Source of the DNA: Stichopus chloronotus | Lineage: Eukaryota > Echinodermata > Holothuroidea > Aspidochirotida > Stichopodidae | Assembly (NCBI GenBank): GCA_021234535.1 | Contig: CM037840.1 | Coordinates: forward strand, 7,677,094 to 7,741,093 | DNA: 64,000 nucleotides | Direction: 5' to 3' | In this document: positions 21,755-34,200 of the stretch, piece by piece | How positions within the stretch are numbered: position 1 is the first letter of the stretch | How the letters are laid out: each line of letters starts with the position of its first letter | Made by a program: the position numbers and the translations under genes | The notes under the pieces: model-generated | The model's database searches: none | Told to the model about the DNA's origin: nothing | Seen by the model: only the letters and a program-made list of their open reading frames with translations

Positions 21755-22040
21755 TTTGACCTTCACCCAAGTCAAAGGACTCCTACATGGCCAATATTGG
21801 GCATATTTGCTTCATAAAAAAGCATGAAACCTGTCTAATGTGAGTTAGTGTTTACTTGATTTGACTCCTCCTGACCCAAAATGACTGTTGACCTCCACCA
21901 AACGCACAGCTATTCTTCTTGATTTGCTATACATGAGTTCTGGATACTGGATCGGTTTAAATTCCCTTATAGAGACACTGTTAAAGAGGTTTCTGTAACT
22001 TGACCTGCTAACCTCATATGTTTCATCTAACCCTTAAACT
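21755..22040 (+). repeat. DR1-family repeat, degenerate
   Basis: Two weakly conserved units with phrases such as CATTTGACCTTCACC, AAATGACTGTTGACCTCCACC and AACTTGACCTGCTAACCTC. No perfect DR1 remains. An ACACACGTACACACCATCATGAAAACCAAAA tail (split at 22118-22150) resembles the family end. Confidence 0.6.
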
Positions 22041-22650
22041 ACAACTTACTGGTTTTTAGTTAATAATTTTTTTTCTTTGGATAGATGTAGGGTCATGCTT
22101 TCAGTGCAGGAATCACAAACACACGTACACACCATCATGAAAACCAAAATGGTAGGCCTCATTTGTGGATGGAATGCCAAATTGAAAATCCTCCAGCAAG
22201 AATATTTGGCTACAAACAAGCAAAGGCAGTCAAGGAAACTGCATTAAGAAGTAAAGTTTGTACATGCACCTATAGATGGTGAAGCCATATGAACAATGCG
22301 TTCTAAAGAAGGGAAGATTAGATTGATTACACATTTGGTAGTTATTGTTTAAGAAGTCATTCAGTGAGATTGTCAGAAACAATTCAAGAATGTTTTGGAA
22401 CTTAAGAAGCTAATAATTTATCATGGTAGGTTGTTGGTGTCTTCATGTTCGCTCCAGTTTAAGTGCAATGAAAAAAAAGTCCATGGGTACTTTGGTTTCT
22501 TGCACTTCTGATATACATAAAATAAGATAAGATGTACAACAAGATATGCTGGACTCTCATTTATATCAAAAAAGTAATTTCAATCAATGAAATGTTGCAT
22601 TTCTGATCTGCAAAGATGTTGCCAGATCAGAAATTTTACATTAAGTCTTA
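22041..22650. other. No gene recognised
   Basis: Apart from the family tail near 22118-22150, nothing recognisable. Short open frames only. Confidence 0.5.
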
Positions 22651-22659
22651 CCCACTAAT

Positions 22660-22990
22660 AAGTATGTAAAATATAGGCACCAAAAATAATGGGGCACATT
22701 TACTCAATGTATGATACATGCACACACTAATTTTGAGAAAAATTGAGCACTCAGTTATTTGACTTATCAAGTCACATACCTCGCATTCCAATCATCACCT
22801 TAAGTCCTGCTGACTCATTAATATGCAAGATATGAGCACTAGACACAATAAGGGAAATTTACTCAATAAGATACACACACACACACACACCAAGTTTGAG
22901 AAAAATTGAGCACTCAGTGATTGAGTTATCGAGTCACATACCTTGCATTTGCCACATACACAAACATTGCGCATACACGCACACACATGT
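22660..22990 (+). repeat. Tandem pair of ~140-bp units with (CA)n
   Basis: GAGAAAAATTGAGCACTCAG and TCAAGTCACATACCT / TCGAGTCACATACCT occur twice, at about 22735-22785 and 22890-22945, each preceded by ATTTACTCAAT and an AC-rich stretch. A related phrase (TTGAGTTATCGCGTAACATACC) appears at 41740-41760, linking this to the composite repeat around 41.7 kb. Confidence 0.75.
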
Positions 22991-24485
22991 ACCAACTTGA
23001 CTGCTTAGGTTCCTTTGTTAACACAAGGAACCAAAACTGGTGGTGGGAACTTCAATTCTAGACACAATTGCATATAAACTATACACTAACTTACAGGGGA
23101 AATCAGGGTTTGACTGAGAAAATTCACCTTAAGTTGAATTTTCTTTTAAACTGATCGTTCACCGAAATATAGAGACGTTGGGGAGGTGCTTGAAGGTAGA
23201 TGAAACGGTAATTAGTGCGTTAATTACTGTTGAATGAGAACTCTTAATATTTGTCGGGTACAAAAAGTAAACATCAGTACAAGACAAGACAGCCTCCACT
23301 ATACGATGACCAATCACAGCGTAAGACTGAGATGACGTTATATGAATAAACATAACCAAATGTTTACGGTTCACATGCTGTTCGTGCATTACGCAATGCT
23401 TAGTAAACAACAGTTCAGTGATGGTTGATGATACATGCAGCACACGTAGGCTACGTATGAAACTGTTTAGCCACACGTCCTCATACCTTGAGAAGGCGAT
23501 AGTATTAAATATTCATATTTGATTCGATGAATATGGATGCACAGACTTTTGGAGTTCTTCACCGATTTTTTGCGAATTTGACTCGTTTCTCGAAATTGTC
23601 CACATGTTTTGAGATAATCTTGATCATATTTGTTAGTTATAACTCATTGTACGATACCGGTGGGGAATTGGAGTGAAATAAATTGTGTAAATACACCCTG
23701 ATCTCCTCTTTAATTAAATGTGTCCTTTAAAGGTGCAATGATGCAACTAAGGTCCAGTCTTAAAGAAACAAATTCGTATGAAATCTACTTGTAACAGATT
23801 CTAACAGTGAAAGACAATCAATGACAAAAAACAAAAGAATTATACTTTGAGTATTTTCGCAAATATTTTTAATGGTTACTTTGACTTCAAATTAAATTTT
23901 TCATAAAAACACCAGAAATTCTTCTAAGCAAAATATAGATAAACTCTGGTACTGACATCTTAAATTCAACTTCCCTGTTCACAGGCATTTTCAGCTTACC
24001 TCAAAATTCAGCAAGAGATGCACAAACATTACTTCCTGATTAAAAGAAATATATATGATGTCACCATGACTTACCTTACCAGTTTTTTTTTATTTTCATC
24101 ATGGTTTATTATTTCTTTTCATTCCAATTGTTGTATTCTTTGAAACATGGCATGTCTGTTTCCTGTACTGGTACTCCACCTACACATGATAGATTTCGTT
24201 GTTAGATATAACTCATTGTTCCACAGTTCTCATTGTTTTTAACTATTTTATGTGAAAATGGAATACACAACAAAGCAGCTCACATTTCACATAAATAAAT
24301 CACTGCCAATAAGGCAGGTTACAAAATTCCTTGAGTATCACTTATCTCTGCCAAATGCGAGAAAGGGAAATCATAATGCTCAAATGCATTGTGTTTCAAA
24401 GACTTCATTATGAGGATGTTTATGAATCTGATTGTATGATGACTGGTATGTATCATGTCTTAACAAGCACAACTGCATATTACGA
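22991..24485. other. No gene recognised
   Basis: Short open frames only (for example 23159-23476 on the minus strand) with no motif, and no transposon domain seen. Confidence 0.5.
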
Positions 24486-24489
24486 TGAT

Positions 24490-24930
24490 GCAACACCTAC
24501 ACATTACATATGAGATCTGTCCAAGTTTCCCTCCTTGGGAAATGCTTTCAAGGATTTTACAATTTGACCCCTATTGATCTAAACAGCCTTTGACCTAAAC
24601 AAAAATTGTACAGTTCTTCTACTCTATGTGGCACACCTACAACCAAATATAAGATCTGTGCAAGTTTCCTTTCTTGAGATGTTGTGATTACAAGGTTTTC
24701 ACAATTTGACCCTTTTGACCCCAAATGACCTTTGACATCCACCAACAACGATAGTTTTCAGTTTCTTCTACTCAATGTGGTACACCTACATACCAATTAT
24801 GAGATCTATCCAAGCTCCCCTTCTTGAGATATTGTGCTTACATGGTAGGGCATCATGGACATTTATACACACACACATCCACACATATACATGGTAACAA
24901 AGGTAACAATTATCATCAAAACCAAAAACA
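24490..24930 (+). repeat. DR1-bearing dispersed repeat, array 6
   Basis: Three units with near-DR1 sites (TGACCTTTGACAT at 24725-24737; AGCCTTTGACCTA near 24590) and the standard order of phrases. It ends with GTAGGGCATCATGGACAT, an AC-rich tract and the GTAACAAAGGTAACAATTATC tail. Confidence 0.85.
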
Positions 24931-25559
24931 GGTCTTTCAGATTTTGGATATATGTATACTTAAAATGTGTATAATGTATACTTTTGAATTTATTCTGCAA
25001 TAAAGTGGTATGACCCGTTAAAAAATAGCATAACCCTTGAAGAATCAGTTCTGGTGCCAACTTTCCCCTCTCACACATTGACACAATACCATGCTGTGAT
25101 TATGAAGATAGAAGAGTCTTATTTCTCCTTCAATGAAATGGATGATATTCAATGTAAGATCACAAGAGGTAGCATATTAACAGTATCTTTGAAGACTTCT
25201 CCAAGGATAGATGTTTTCTCTGTGTCTTCTGCTAAACTGTATCAAACTATATTCCTTGCCCCTCCTATTCCCCGCATAAAAGTAAAGGCCCTTTGCTGCA
25301 TACAATTATGACAAAACATATATGAAAGATGAACAGTTGGTTGTAACAAAAAAATTCACATTTCCATGAATATGATTCAAGGAATATTGCAGTGACAACT
25401 AAAAGGGGATCTGAAATAAAAGAGAATGTTTTTCACTTCATCACTTCGAACAAACTATACTCTAAAATCTCTTTCATAATTCAAGATATTGTTGTTTGAA
25501 GAAAGATTACTGTGGTCTCAAGAAAGTTTTCTAGTTTCTTCAAGGCACGAATGTTAATA

Positions 25560-26262
25560 TGTAAACACCAGCAAATTGCTGCAAAAGGTCTTCACTGTTG
25601 TTAGAAGTAGAATTCCATACACAGTGAGAACTTGAAAGAAGATAAGCAGTGCTTCAATGAATAGACATTGTTAACAAATGGACATATGTACTAGATGATG
25701 AAGGATGTTGCTTTACACTGTGATTTTATGAAAGCATTTGATATGGTCCACATCAAAGATAATTCCATATAAAACTGTAGATGTACCACATAGGAATGAA
25801 TGGCAGGGATCCTGTCAAACAGGTAGAAAGCAGAAAAATGTCCTGCATGGCCAGTCATCTATGTACATGGTGACATGTAAGCTCAGATATGACTAAAGGA
25901 AGTCCATTTTGGTGTTGAATTCTTAGTGCTGTATATTGAGGATTTAACCAGACTCCTACAGAACGGCAGCAATTGATTAAAATTACTAATCAGATAACCC
26001 ATTAAAAAATCAACAGAAGGAAAGACATTGGTGTGTTCGTTGATAAAAAGCCCAACTTTGAAGTTCATGTGAATGAGAAGGTATACAAGGTAAATAAAGT
26101 ACCCAGAGACATAAGAAAAACAATAGAGTATCTGGACAATGAGACATTTAAATTAATATACACAAACATGGTTAGACCATTGTTGGAATACTGTGACCCA
26201 CTATTCAGTTCTTGTAACATTAAACAAATTAAAATTTTGAAAACTATCAAAAGAGTCACTTG
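25560..26262 (+). pseudogene. CR1/Jockey-type non-LTR reverse transcriptase relic
   Basis: Decayed RT. DFMKAFDMVH near 25720-25750 is RT motif A. After frameshifts, a longer open segment (26033-26262) reads DIGVFVDKK...NEKV, then IYTNMVRPLLEYCDPLF, the conserved segment after the RT palm in CR1-like elements. Stop codons and frame changes separate the pieces, and no YADD box is intact. It cannot be functional. The 5' portion and the endonuclease were not seen. Confidence 0.8.
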
Positions 26263-26279
26263 ACCATTATCAGGAGTGG

Positions 26280-27560
26280 ATAACTTAAATTATAAGAAAC
26301 AGTAATTAACATATCCTCCCATATGTTACATACAGGAGGCACAGGGAACACCAAATCAGCGATTTCTTCCATTTCTCAAAATTGGAAAGGAGTCATTTTT
26401 CTTTCATTCCCATCAGGTACCTTGTTAACTGACTAAAACATCAACTGCATTGTTAACATTAGCATTTCCACAGTACCATACATTACATTTGTGTGCACAG
26501 ATCTTACTAGTGTGTTATACACACTGGCTTATGCCTACTCATTAATAGGACCACTGATTTTCACAGAGAAAAAAGAAGAAAATTTTGTTTTAAACTATAG
26601 TAGGCACAAGTCAGCAATCTCACACAGAGTATTCACACAGAGGTTTTGTAGATTTTCACTTTTTGAAGGAACTGGATAGCAAGTTTGGATTCAGGTAGTA
26701 AAATACTGTGCGGGTATCCAGGTTACCCATGAAAACACTACCCCAAATAGAGGCTTGCAAGATAGTACGTATGAACCTGAGGTATGTTATACGTTTGAGC
26801 TAAGGGTCTGCGTGGGTGAAACACGGGGCCACACCAAAATGCTATTCAAAGAAGACATTATGACTTCAAATTAGGCAAAACACATTCAATAACCAGATTG
26901 TAGACACGTGGAATGTATGTCATATCAATTACATCTTTTGAAGCATATCGGAACAAATTTGGAAAGACCAATACGGCAAATACTGCTTTTTTTACCTCCA
27001 TCAAAACCCATACATCAAAACAGAGTGTGACAGATGAGGAAAAACAGTAAGGGGAATAAAGAAAAGGATAAAATGGACAATCAGTCAGAGGAGGATTTGT
27101 GAGTGTAAGCATGACATCTGATTTTGCAAAATTAAAATTAGACACAAATATGAAAATTTAATGATGCCTTTCTTTTCAATACAGTCAAGACAATAAATAA
27201 ATACAGAGAATGTTCTACTAGTATGGCTGGTATGACATCATATACTTACCATGATGCAACTCATTATAGTGAAGAAATCTGTTTACAAATTTATCACTTC
27301 CAAACAGAACATTTTATTGATATTTGGTATTCAACAACAAAGAGAGAAAATCTTTCCTAATTTAATGAGATTTCAGTCTCTATTACCCTGTGAATGTCTA
27401 CAAGTCTCATTCACTGACAACTTTATTTGACAAAGACAATAACATCTGAATGTGCTAAGGACTTTTTCAACACATTTAAATGACACAAGCAGCAGGTGGC
27501 ACTGCTAATCTATGTACAAATTGTCTGAACTATGAGATTGAGGTTGACGTCAGTAGAGAC
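26280..27560. other. No gene recognised
   Basis: Downstream (3') flank of TUBE1. Candidate minus-strand AATAAA signals occur near 27313 and 27422, more than 700 nt past the TUBE1 stop, so assignment is uncertain. No other coding exon was recognised. Confidence 0.4.
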
Positions 27561-27584
27561 TATCACCCAAATCTCTCAGAACTG

Positions 27585-28200
27585 GTGCTCAGCAGGCAGC
27601 TCCAAATTAAAGGGCATGGACTTCTTTCAACAGGCTAAATTCAAGTCCTTTGATTGGCTTGTTGGTGACATACTAACTCTAATCTAAGCAGGGTTACCTA
27701 CAATTTTGCTGGTGTGTAAACTATCATTCAGCAGGCATGCATCCCAGCTTCCTGGCTTTCTTGCTTTAAGACAGCAAGACTCCCCAACAAAGCATGGAGC
27801 AGGGAGGGCCTTTGGTAGAATTGCTGTCATTGATTGGTTGAGTGGTCAAGTGCTCACCACAATATTTCCAATCAAAACACTTTAGCATTAGGTCTCATAA
27901 CTAATTTTGGTATGGACCTACATTCAGCAATTTAAATTCCTCATTAAATAATTTCAACTCTTAGTGCAGACCTGTCTGGCAGACCTCGTTCCAGTCTAGG
28001 TGGGTGGACTATCACTCTCAGCAGGCTACAGCCAGTCTTGTTCAGTGGACATTAATTGTTCCATAGGTTACCTTTCTTTTTGAGTGGCTGTCTAGCACAC
28101 CTAGTTCCCTTCTTGGTGAGTGGACTTTCAGCGGGTGCCTCCAATCTCTCCGTGCAGTGAACTGCTCAACAGGCTACCTCTAATCTTGGCGTTATCGCAG
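27585..28200. repeat. Degenerate minisatellite overlapping the TUBE1 3' end
   Basis: Irregular recurrences of CAGCAGGCT(A)CCTCCAATCT-like phrases with GTGGACT(A)TCA(T/C)TC, near 27591, 27630, 27728, 28020, 28130 and 28168. The last of these contains the TUBE1 stop codon region. Unit length is irregular (about 40-110 bp) and conservation low. Confidence 0.5.
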
Positions 28201-31200
28201 GCTGGTTGATGTCCAGCTGTTGATACTCTTCAATCAAACATTCTAGTGATTCCAAACTTTGTGCAAATAGCTCACTGTCCATACCATCTACACCAGTGTA
28301 GTGATGGATATGTGCCTATGGTAGAAATGCACAGAGTAAATGGTTAATTCACTGTCATTAGAGGTTAATCTACACATTAACAAACATATGTATGTGCAGT
28401 ACAAAGTAAGAAGCAAACAGATATTGTATAGTATAATGTATTACCCAGTGACATGTAGGATACATGTATTGCACCATCACAGTGTATTATGCATTAACAA
28501 GCATACAGTGAATGTAATGTACAATATCAATGTATTACACAGTCATTAGGATACATCTGCTGCTGCACAGTAATAATGTATTTCAATAGTAACAAGCATA
28601 CACATATTGTGCAGTCACAAGCACATAGGCATACCATATACTGTGATGACACAACTAGGTAAATATATATATCAACCTACTATATGGTCATCAAAAACAC
28701 AAACTTATCTTTAGCACAATTTATATATTAACCAACAGGATTGTACCCACAATGTACCAAGAACTTCAACCAGGAACTCATTCAGTAATTTTCAAACCCA
28801 CAAACTAGCAATGTAGCGCTGTATTCCCATCTGGTGTTTGTAAACCTCTAATATACATCATGATAGACATCGAAGTTCAAATGCAAATTGCAGAGTAAAA
28901 TAACAATTTTCCCTTAATATCATGATACTCCTGCAAACTGCGAAAGCATTCAACATTTAACAAAAGAGTTGATGTAAGGTATAGATAACAATTTTAACCT
29001 TTGTATGTAGTTTCAATTAATACATTAATTGCACAGTAATTGTAATAGAGTGTGTGTACCTTTTTGCGACAAATAAAAAACCTCTGCCACATTATAATAA
29101 CTTGACCTCTGAACTGAGGGATGCCTAGCGACATCCTTGCTCAAAGATTGCTACAAAGTTGGAAGTGTGATTTATTGTCTATTCATGACATTTTACATCT
29201 ATATGAGGGTACGTGCCAATCCGCTTGTAAATGAAAAGTACAAGGCGGGTCAAATTTCAAACCTTAAGATTACTCAAGTGGACTTATAATGGTATTGTTT
29301 GTAATGATTAAAGGAGAGGGCCTATACAACCCTCCCAACTATCAGTCAAAGCAAATTTGTACGAGATTTCAAAGAAAACAGGTCATGCTACTGAAACCAG
29401 TTATATCTGGTTTTGATTGGGTTTGATTATTGCATGTAGAAAAATTAAAAAATTGAATCAAAGATAATTGTGAAATATTAAAAGTAATGGTAAAACAAAA
29501 AATACGCATAATATATTGAATGAAGAAATAATTGTAGAAATATTAGATAAAATTGAAGAAAGCAAAATGATTGAAAACAGCTGCAATCCCTGCTGAGGTT
29601 TCAATAGAGCCCAAAGGCTCTCAGGCATACAACTGTATGACAACTTTTACATATTTATAGTCTATGGGATTATGGACAGTTATAATGGAACTACAATTAG
29701 AAGGCTTCTCACTATATTGATTGTCCTCTTTTTTTCTTTGAAATATTTACATGAAAACCTACTTACAGTCCATTTTTATCTCCCTATCCTACAATGTTTT
29801 AGTTTCCTGCATTTTTACTGCATTTTTTTCACTTATCCAGCTTTACAGACATATCAGCAAGCATACAACAGAAAAATAACAACCTGAAAGAACAAATGAA
29901 GAATTTCCAAAATCACTTATCAGTGAATGTTGGAACGATTGTCATCTTACTACATTTCATGATAAGTTCTCTGTAACAAAAATAATATAAAACATTTAAA
30001 CCTTACAAGAAAAATGTCCCAGTGGTCTGGAAAATAAGCAGACATTCTGCAAAAGCTGTTATTACTGTATAAATGGCTATGACCTAATCAAGAATGAAAG
30101 AAGCTGGAGATGGATCAGAAAAGCAGTGAAAGGACTATCTTACAGGAAGACCGCTTGAAACACTACTCATCATTGGGATGAAGTTTATGAACTACACTAA
30201 CCTTTCTTCTGTAGAGTTTCACAAATCTATCCTTAAGCTCCCTGAAATTATGACGAAGGCAGGTGTTGTTTGCAAGGGTCAGTAAGGAGAATGGATGTCC
30301 CACCGGAGCAACAGAACAAAGCCCCGTCTTCCAACCATCTGTATTCCAACTGATGAACTTTAAAGATGGACGCAACCTGGTCGAGAGACAGAAGGAGGAG
30401 ACGTGTGAAAATAATCTCAGCAGAAACTTCTTCAGACTTGAAATGGGCTCAAAGACCACAGATATAAGTAGAACCAGTTACTTAAGGAGCAAACTGAAAC
30501 ATGGAAAAAGACTGTGCCATTGAGTTATGTGACAGCACTGTCTCCTTGAGTAATGGGACAGTAAAATGTCCTTGAGAGACAGGACAACACTGTGTCCTTG
30601 ATCTAGAGGACAGCAATGTGTCCTTGAGTATAAGGGCAGGATCACATCCTTGTGTTATGGGACAGCACTGTTTCCTTGAGTGAGGGGACAGCACTACGTG
30701 ATTATGTAATGGGACAGCAGTGGGCCATTGAGCAAAGGCAGAGCACTGTCTTCTCGAGTAATGGGACAGCACTGTATCCTCGAGTAATGGGAGAGCACTG
30801 TGTAGTTGAGTTATGGGGAAGCACTGCATAACGCTGGCCTCGAGTAATGAGATACTGCTGTGTCCTTGAGTAATGGGACAGCACTGATATCACTTCACAC
30901 AAAATAAATGTGAAGACATTGCATACTGCAAATTTTTCACAAGAGAAAGTAATTGTTCAATATCATGAACGCTAAAGACATCCACTTTCTGACTTTTTGG
31001 GGCATAAATTGGAAAAACACACAATGACTCACATCCTTCAACTCCAGCAGGTTCTAGCTTATTGCTGGTAAAACATGTACTTGCAATAGCCAGGCCTTCA
31101 CTGCATTGCTTTCAAACATGACAAGTTTGGGAGGGGGGAGGTAAGGTTTCAGGCAAAGGGAAAAGAATGGAGGTGTTGAAAGCAGTATGTTAAGAGATAC

Positions 31201-34200
31201 TTCCATGGGATTTTACTGGTTCAGTTCAATTAACACCCCTTTGTGATACCTCAAGAGGCAAATATAGACAATAAAAATCAGCCTTAAATATCAATTTCAC
31301 AATACTGGACATACCAACAGTATGTGTCCACAAGGTCCAATAATTTTACATCTACATCAAATCCCTAGCACTGGTCAATTTGCTTTCAAAAGGATGAAAA
31401 AGCAACTAAATTGATTGAAACTTTCGGTCAATTTTCACATGAGGATTTCCAATATGTACGTACAGTACTTCACATTATATTTTGTATGGTACATTGTACG
31501 GTGCTTAGTTCTTGAACATTAACACAGCAAAAAATTACAAAAGACATTTCACAACTTACAAAACGCAAGCATTTTTCTTAAAATTCTCTGCATGGTAACA
31601 AAGAGTGTATTGTTTCTTTTAAACTAACCTATCAATATTTCTTCGTATGTCGGATATTTCCACCTTTCCTCTGCATATCAGCCCACAGGCCACATAGAGA
31701 CCATTCCTTGGATCGGCCTTGATAAGTTGGTTCTCTCTGCTGAAAGCGTCACTAAACATCTGATCTAATCTGAAATGTAAAATTTATTCAGAGTTCACAA
31801 ATGGTTAACTTTAAGTCAAAGTTTTCAAAATGAATACCAAAATATCTAAGTGGATGGCATTGCTTACCTCCTAGTAGGTATTCTAAAATCACTCAAGGAA
31901 TAAAGAGGTGTTTGGCTGGTTACTAGGTAATGAAGCCGGGGAAAAGGGACCAGGTTGGTACAGATTTCGTTCAAGTCAACATTGAGTGAGCCATCAAATC
32001 TGGATGAACTGTAGATAAATAAAAAACAAATGAATAATGACCCAATAAATGCATGAATGAATGAATAAATAATTGTATCAATCAATTAATTGTTGCATCA
32101 ATGAATGAATGGACTGATGAATTATTGCATAAATCAATTAAGTATTGCTCCAATAATGAGTAAAACCTATAATTTAATAAATCAAGTAATTATTGCATCA
32201 ATCAATACATGAATCTATGAGTGATTGCATCAGTTAATGAATCATTGCATCCGTCAATAAATGAATTAAGGCATGAGTAAAGAGATGAATAAAGTTTTGC
32301 TGGATAACATTAATCATAGTCAGTGTTTCAAAAGTGAACACAAAAGGGTGTCACAATCTTCAACTGTAATACCCATAAAGTGCAATCTTCTTTGATTAGT
32401 CTTTACAGCAAATATCATTTTGCTTCCCCCCCTCAAAAAAAAAAGAAAAAGCAAGGAAGATCAACTAGAAACAAAAAGCATCAGATCACAAATTCAGTTG
32501 TCATTTTGCACAATGTCAGATAAATAATCCGTTAAGTTTCAGGGCAGAGCATGATTTCAAAATGTATAACAATCTGGGTAAAACATTGGATATTTATGAC
32601 CAACCCCTTCATATCTTAAAGTGAGAGATGGATCTTGGTAGAGTTTCTTCAGAAGTACTCTAAATAATCCCTGAAACTCATTCAGAAGATAAAAATCTGG
32701 TATATTCTATTTTTCCCTCCCTTCAAATTCTGAGAACTTCATGGAACAACAAGATTGCAAGTTCAGCATGACAATAACTAAACAGTAGACATATTTACTC
32801 CCTTAATGGCTAGATTTCTTCTATGACTTACCAGAGACCATACCTGACAGATAGTCTACAATTTTTAGCTTTGGTGGAGGTCACACCATTCAGTGAGTCT
32901 GCTATGAAAATTAAGAGACTGAATACCACAACATGCAACGAGGTGATAGTATTTGGCATTTAAAACATAATAAACTATGAACCTTGTCAAATTGAGAAGC
33001 AAATTCGCAACAACGTCATTCATGGCATCAAATGGTTTGTCATCTCTACTAACAGAATTGCTGCCAGATATTCCTTGTGTTTTCTTCTTTGTTCCTCCAG
33101 GAACCACCGGGTAGGTCCTCTTACCACCCGTCCTGTTGGGCTGACCCATAGAAATCTTCTGACATATGTCGATTAAGGCCTACAAAAGTGACCAAATAGT
33201 TACAGAAAATGTAAACCTCGTGAAACTGACTATACACGGCAGATAACTGTGAAAAAGAGAAGGAGAGTCTTGGAGAGAGCACAGTATGTATTCCAATCCA
33301 TTTAATAGCTCTCTTGGCTGTTCCCAACAAAATAAATTGCATTTTGACTTGAATGAAACCTTGTCTCTTGTGGGCACTAGTTTCACACTCATTTACATGA
33401 TGACCTTATTATGTAATACACTCAGTGTCAGTTAAGTTCATTGATGGAGTTAAAGACAAGATACGTTTAGTCAAGTGTGTGTGATTCTGCAGAGTGAGCT
33501 GAAGCAAGAAACTAGAGGCAAAATTGGGAGGGGAAGGTTTACATGCTTGACACACCACTTCAAGCACTTCTCGTCAAGGGGAAATTGTCGGCAAAGGTAA
33601 CTCACGGAATTAAAGGGGCATGCAGTTCCCTGATTGAAACACTGGCATAAAAACAGTAAATAGCCTAGCCCCCCCCCATGTAATACTGGAACAACTAGTG
33701 ATGCCACAGTACTGTAGGAACAGTCTCAGCAGCTTGATATTGAGTGGAATGTTTCCATTAATATCAGATTTGCTGAAATACACATTTGTAATCCCCATAC
33801 TGTAGGTGTTCTTTCTTTGAGAGTTACAAGTTATTTACGATAAAAGTTAACATAGCTATAATGAAGACATTCCCATTATGACTTTAATTTGAAACGTCAA
33901 ATCTTTGGGAAGGCTTCAGTAAGTTTTCAATTAAAGGGAAATGATTTTCTACAGTTAAGGATATCTAAAGAAAGTTATTGTAAAGGTGCACTGGGTTTGC
34001 AAGTATCAGAGGTGATGATACCCTGAACCATACATGAGTCTTATAGTAAAACTTACTAATGCTTTTATTATAAAGACATTAATGGCATTTCTAACAGAAT
34101 GTAATCTACAATTAACAGTACATTTACCACACAATTTCTGGTCCCTGCAATGGCAGAGCTATCAGTTTCAGTCAGAGGGAGCGAAAAACAGCCTTTTAGG

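Noticed and set aside
30523..30895. Direct repeats resembling a CRISPR array
   Set aside because: Units are contiguous and diverged with no unique spacers, and the setting is an intron of a eukaryotic gene. It is a minisatellite.
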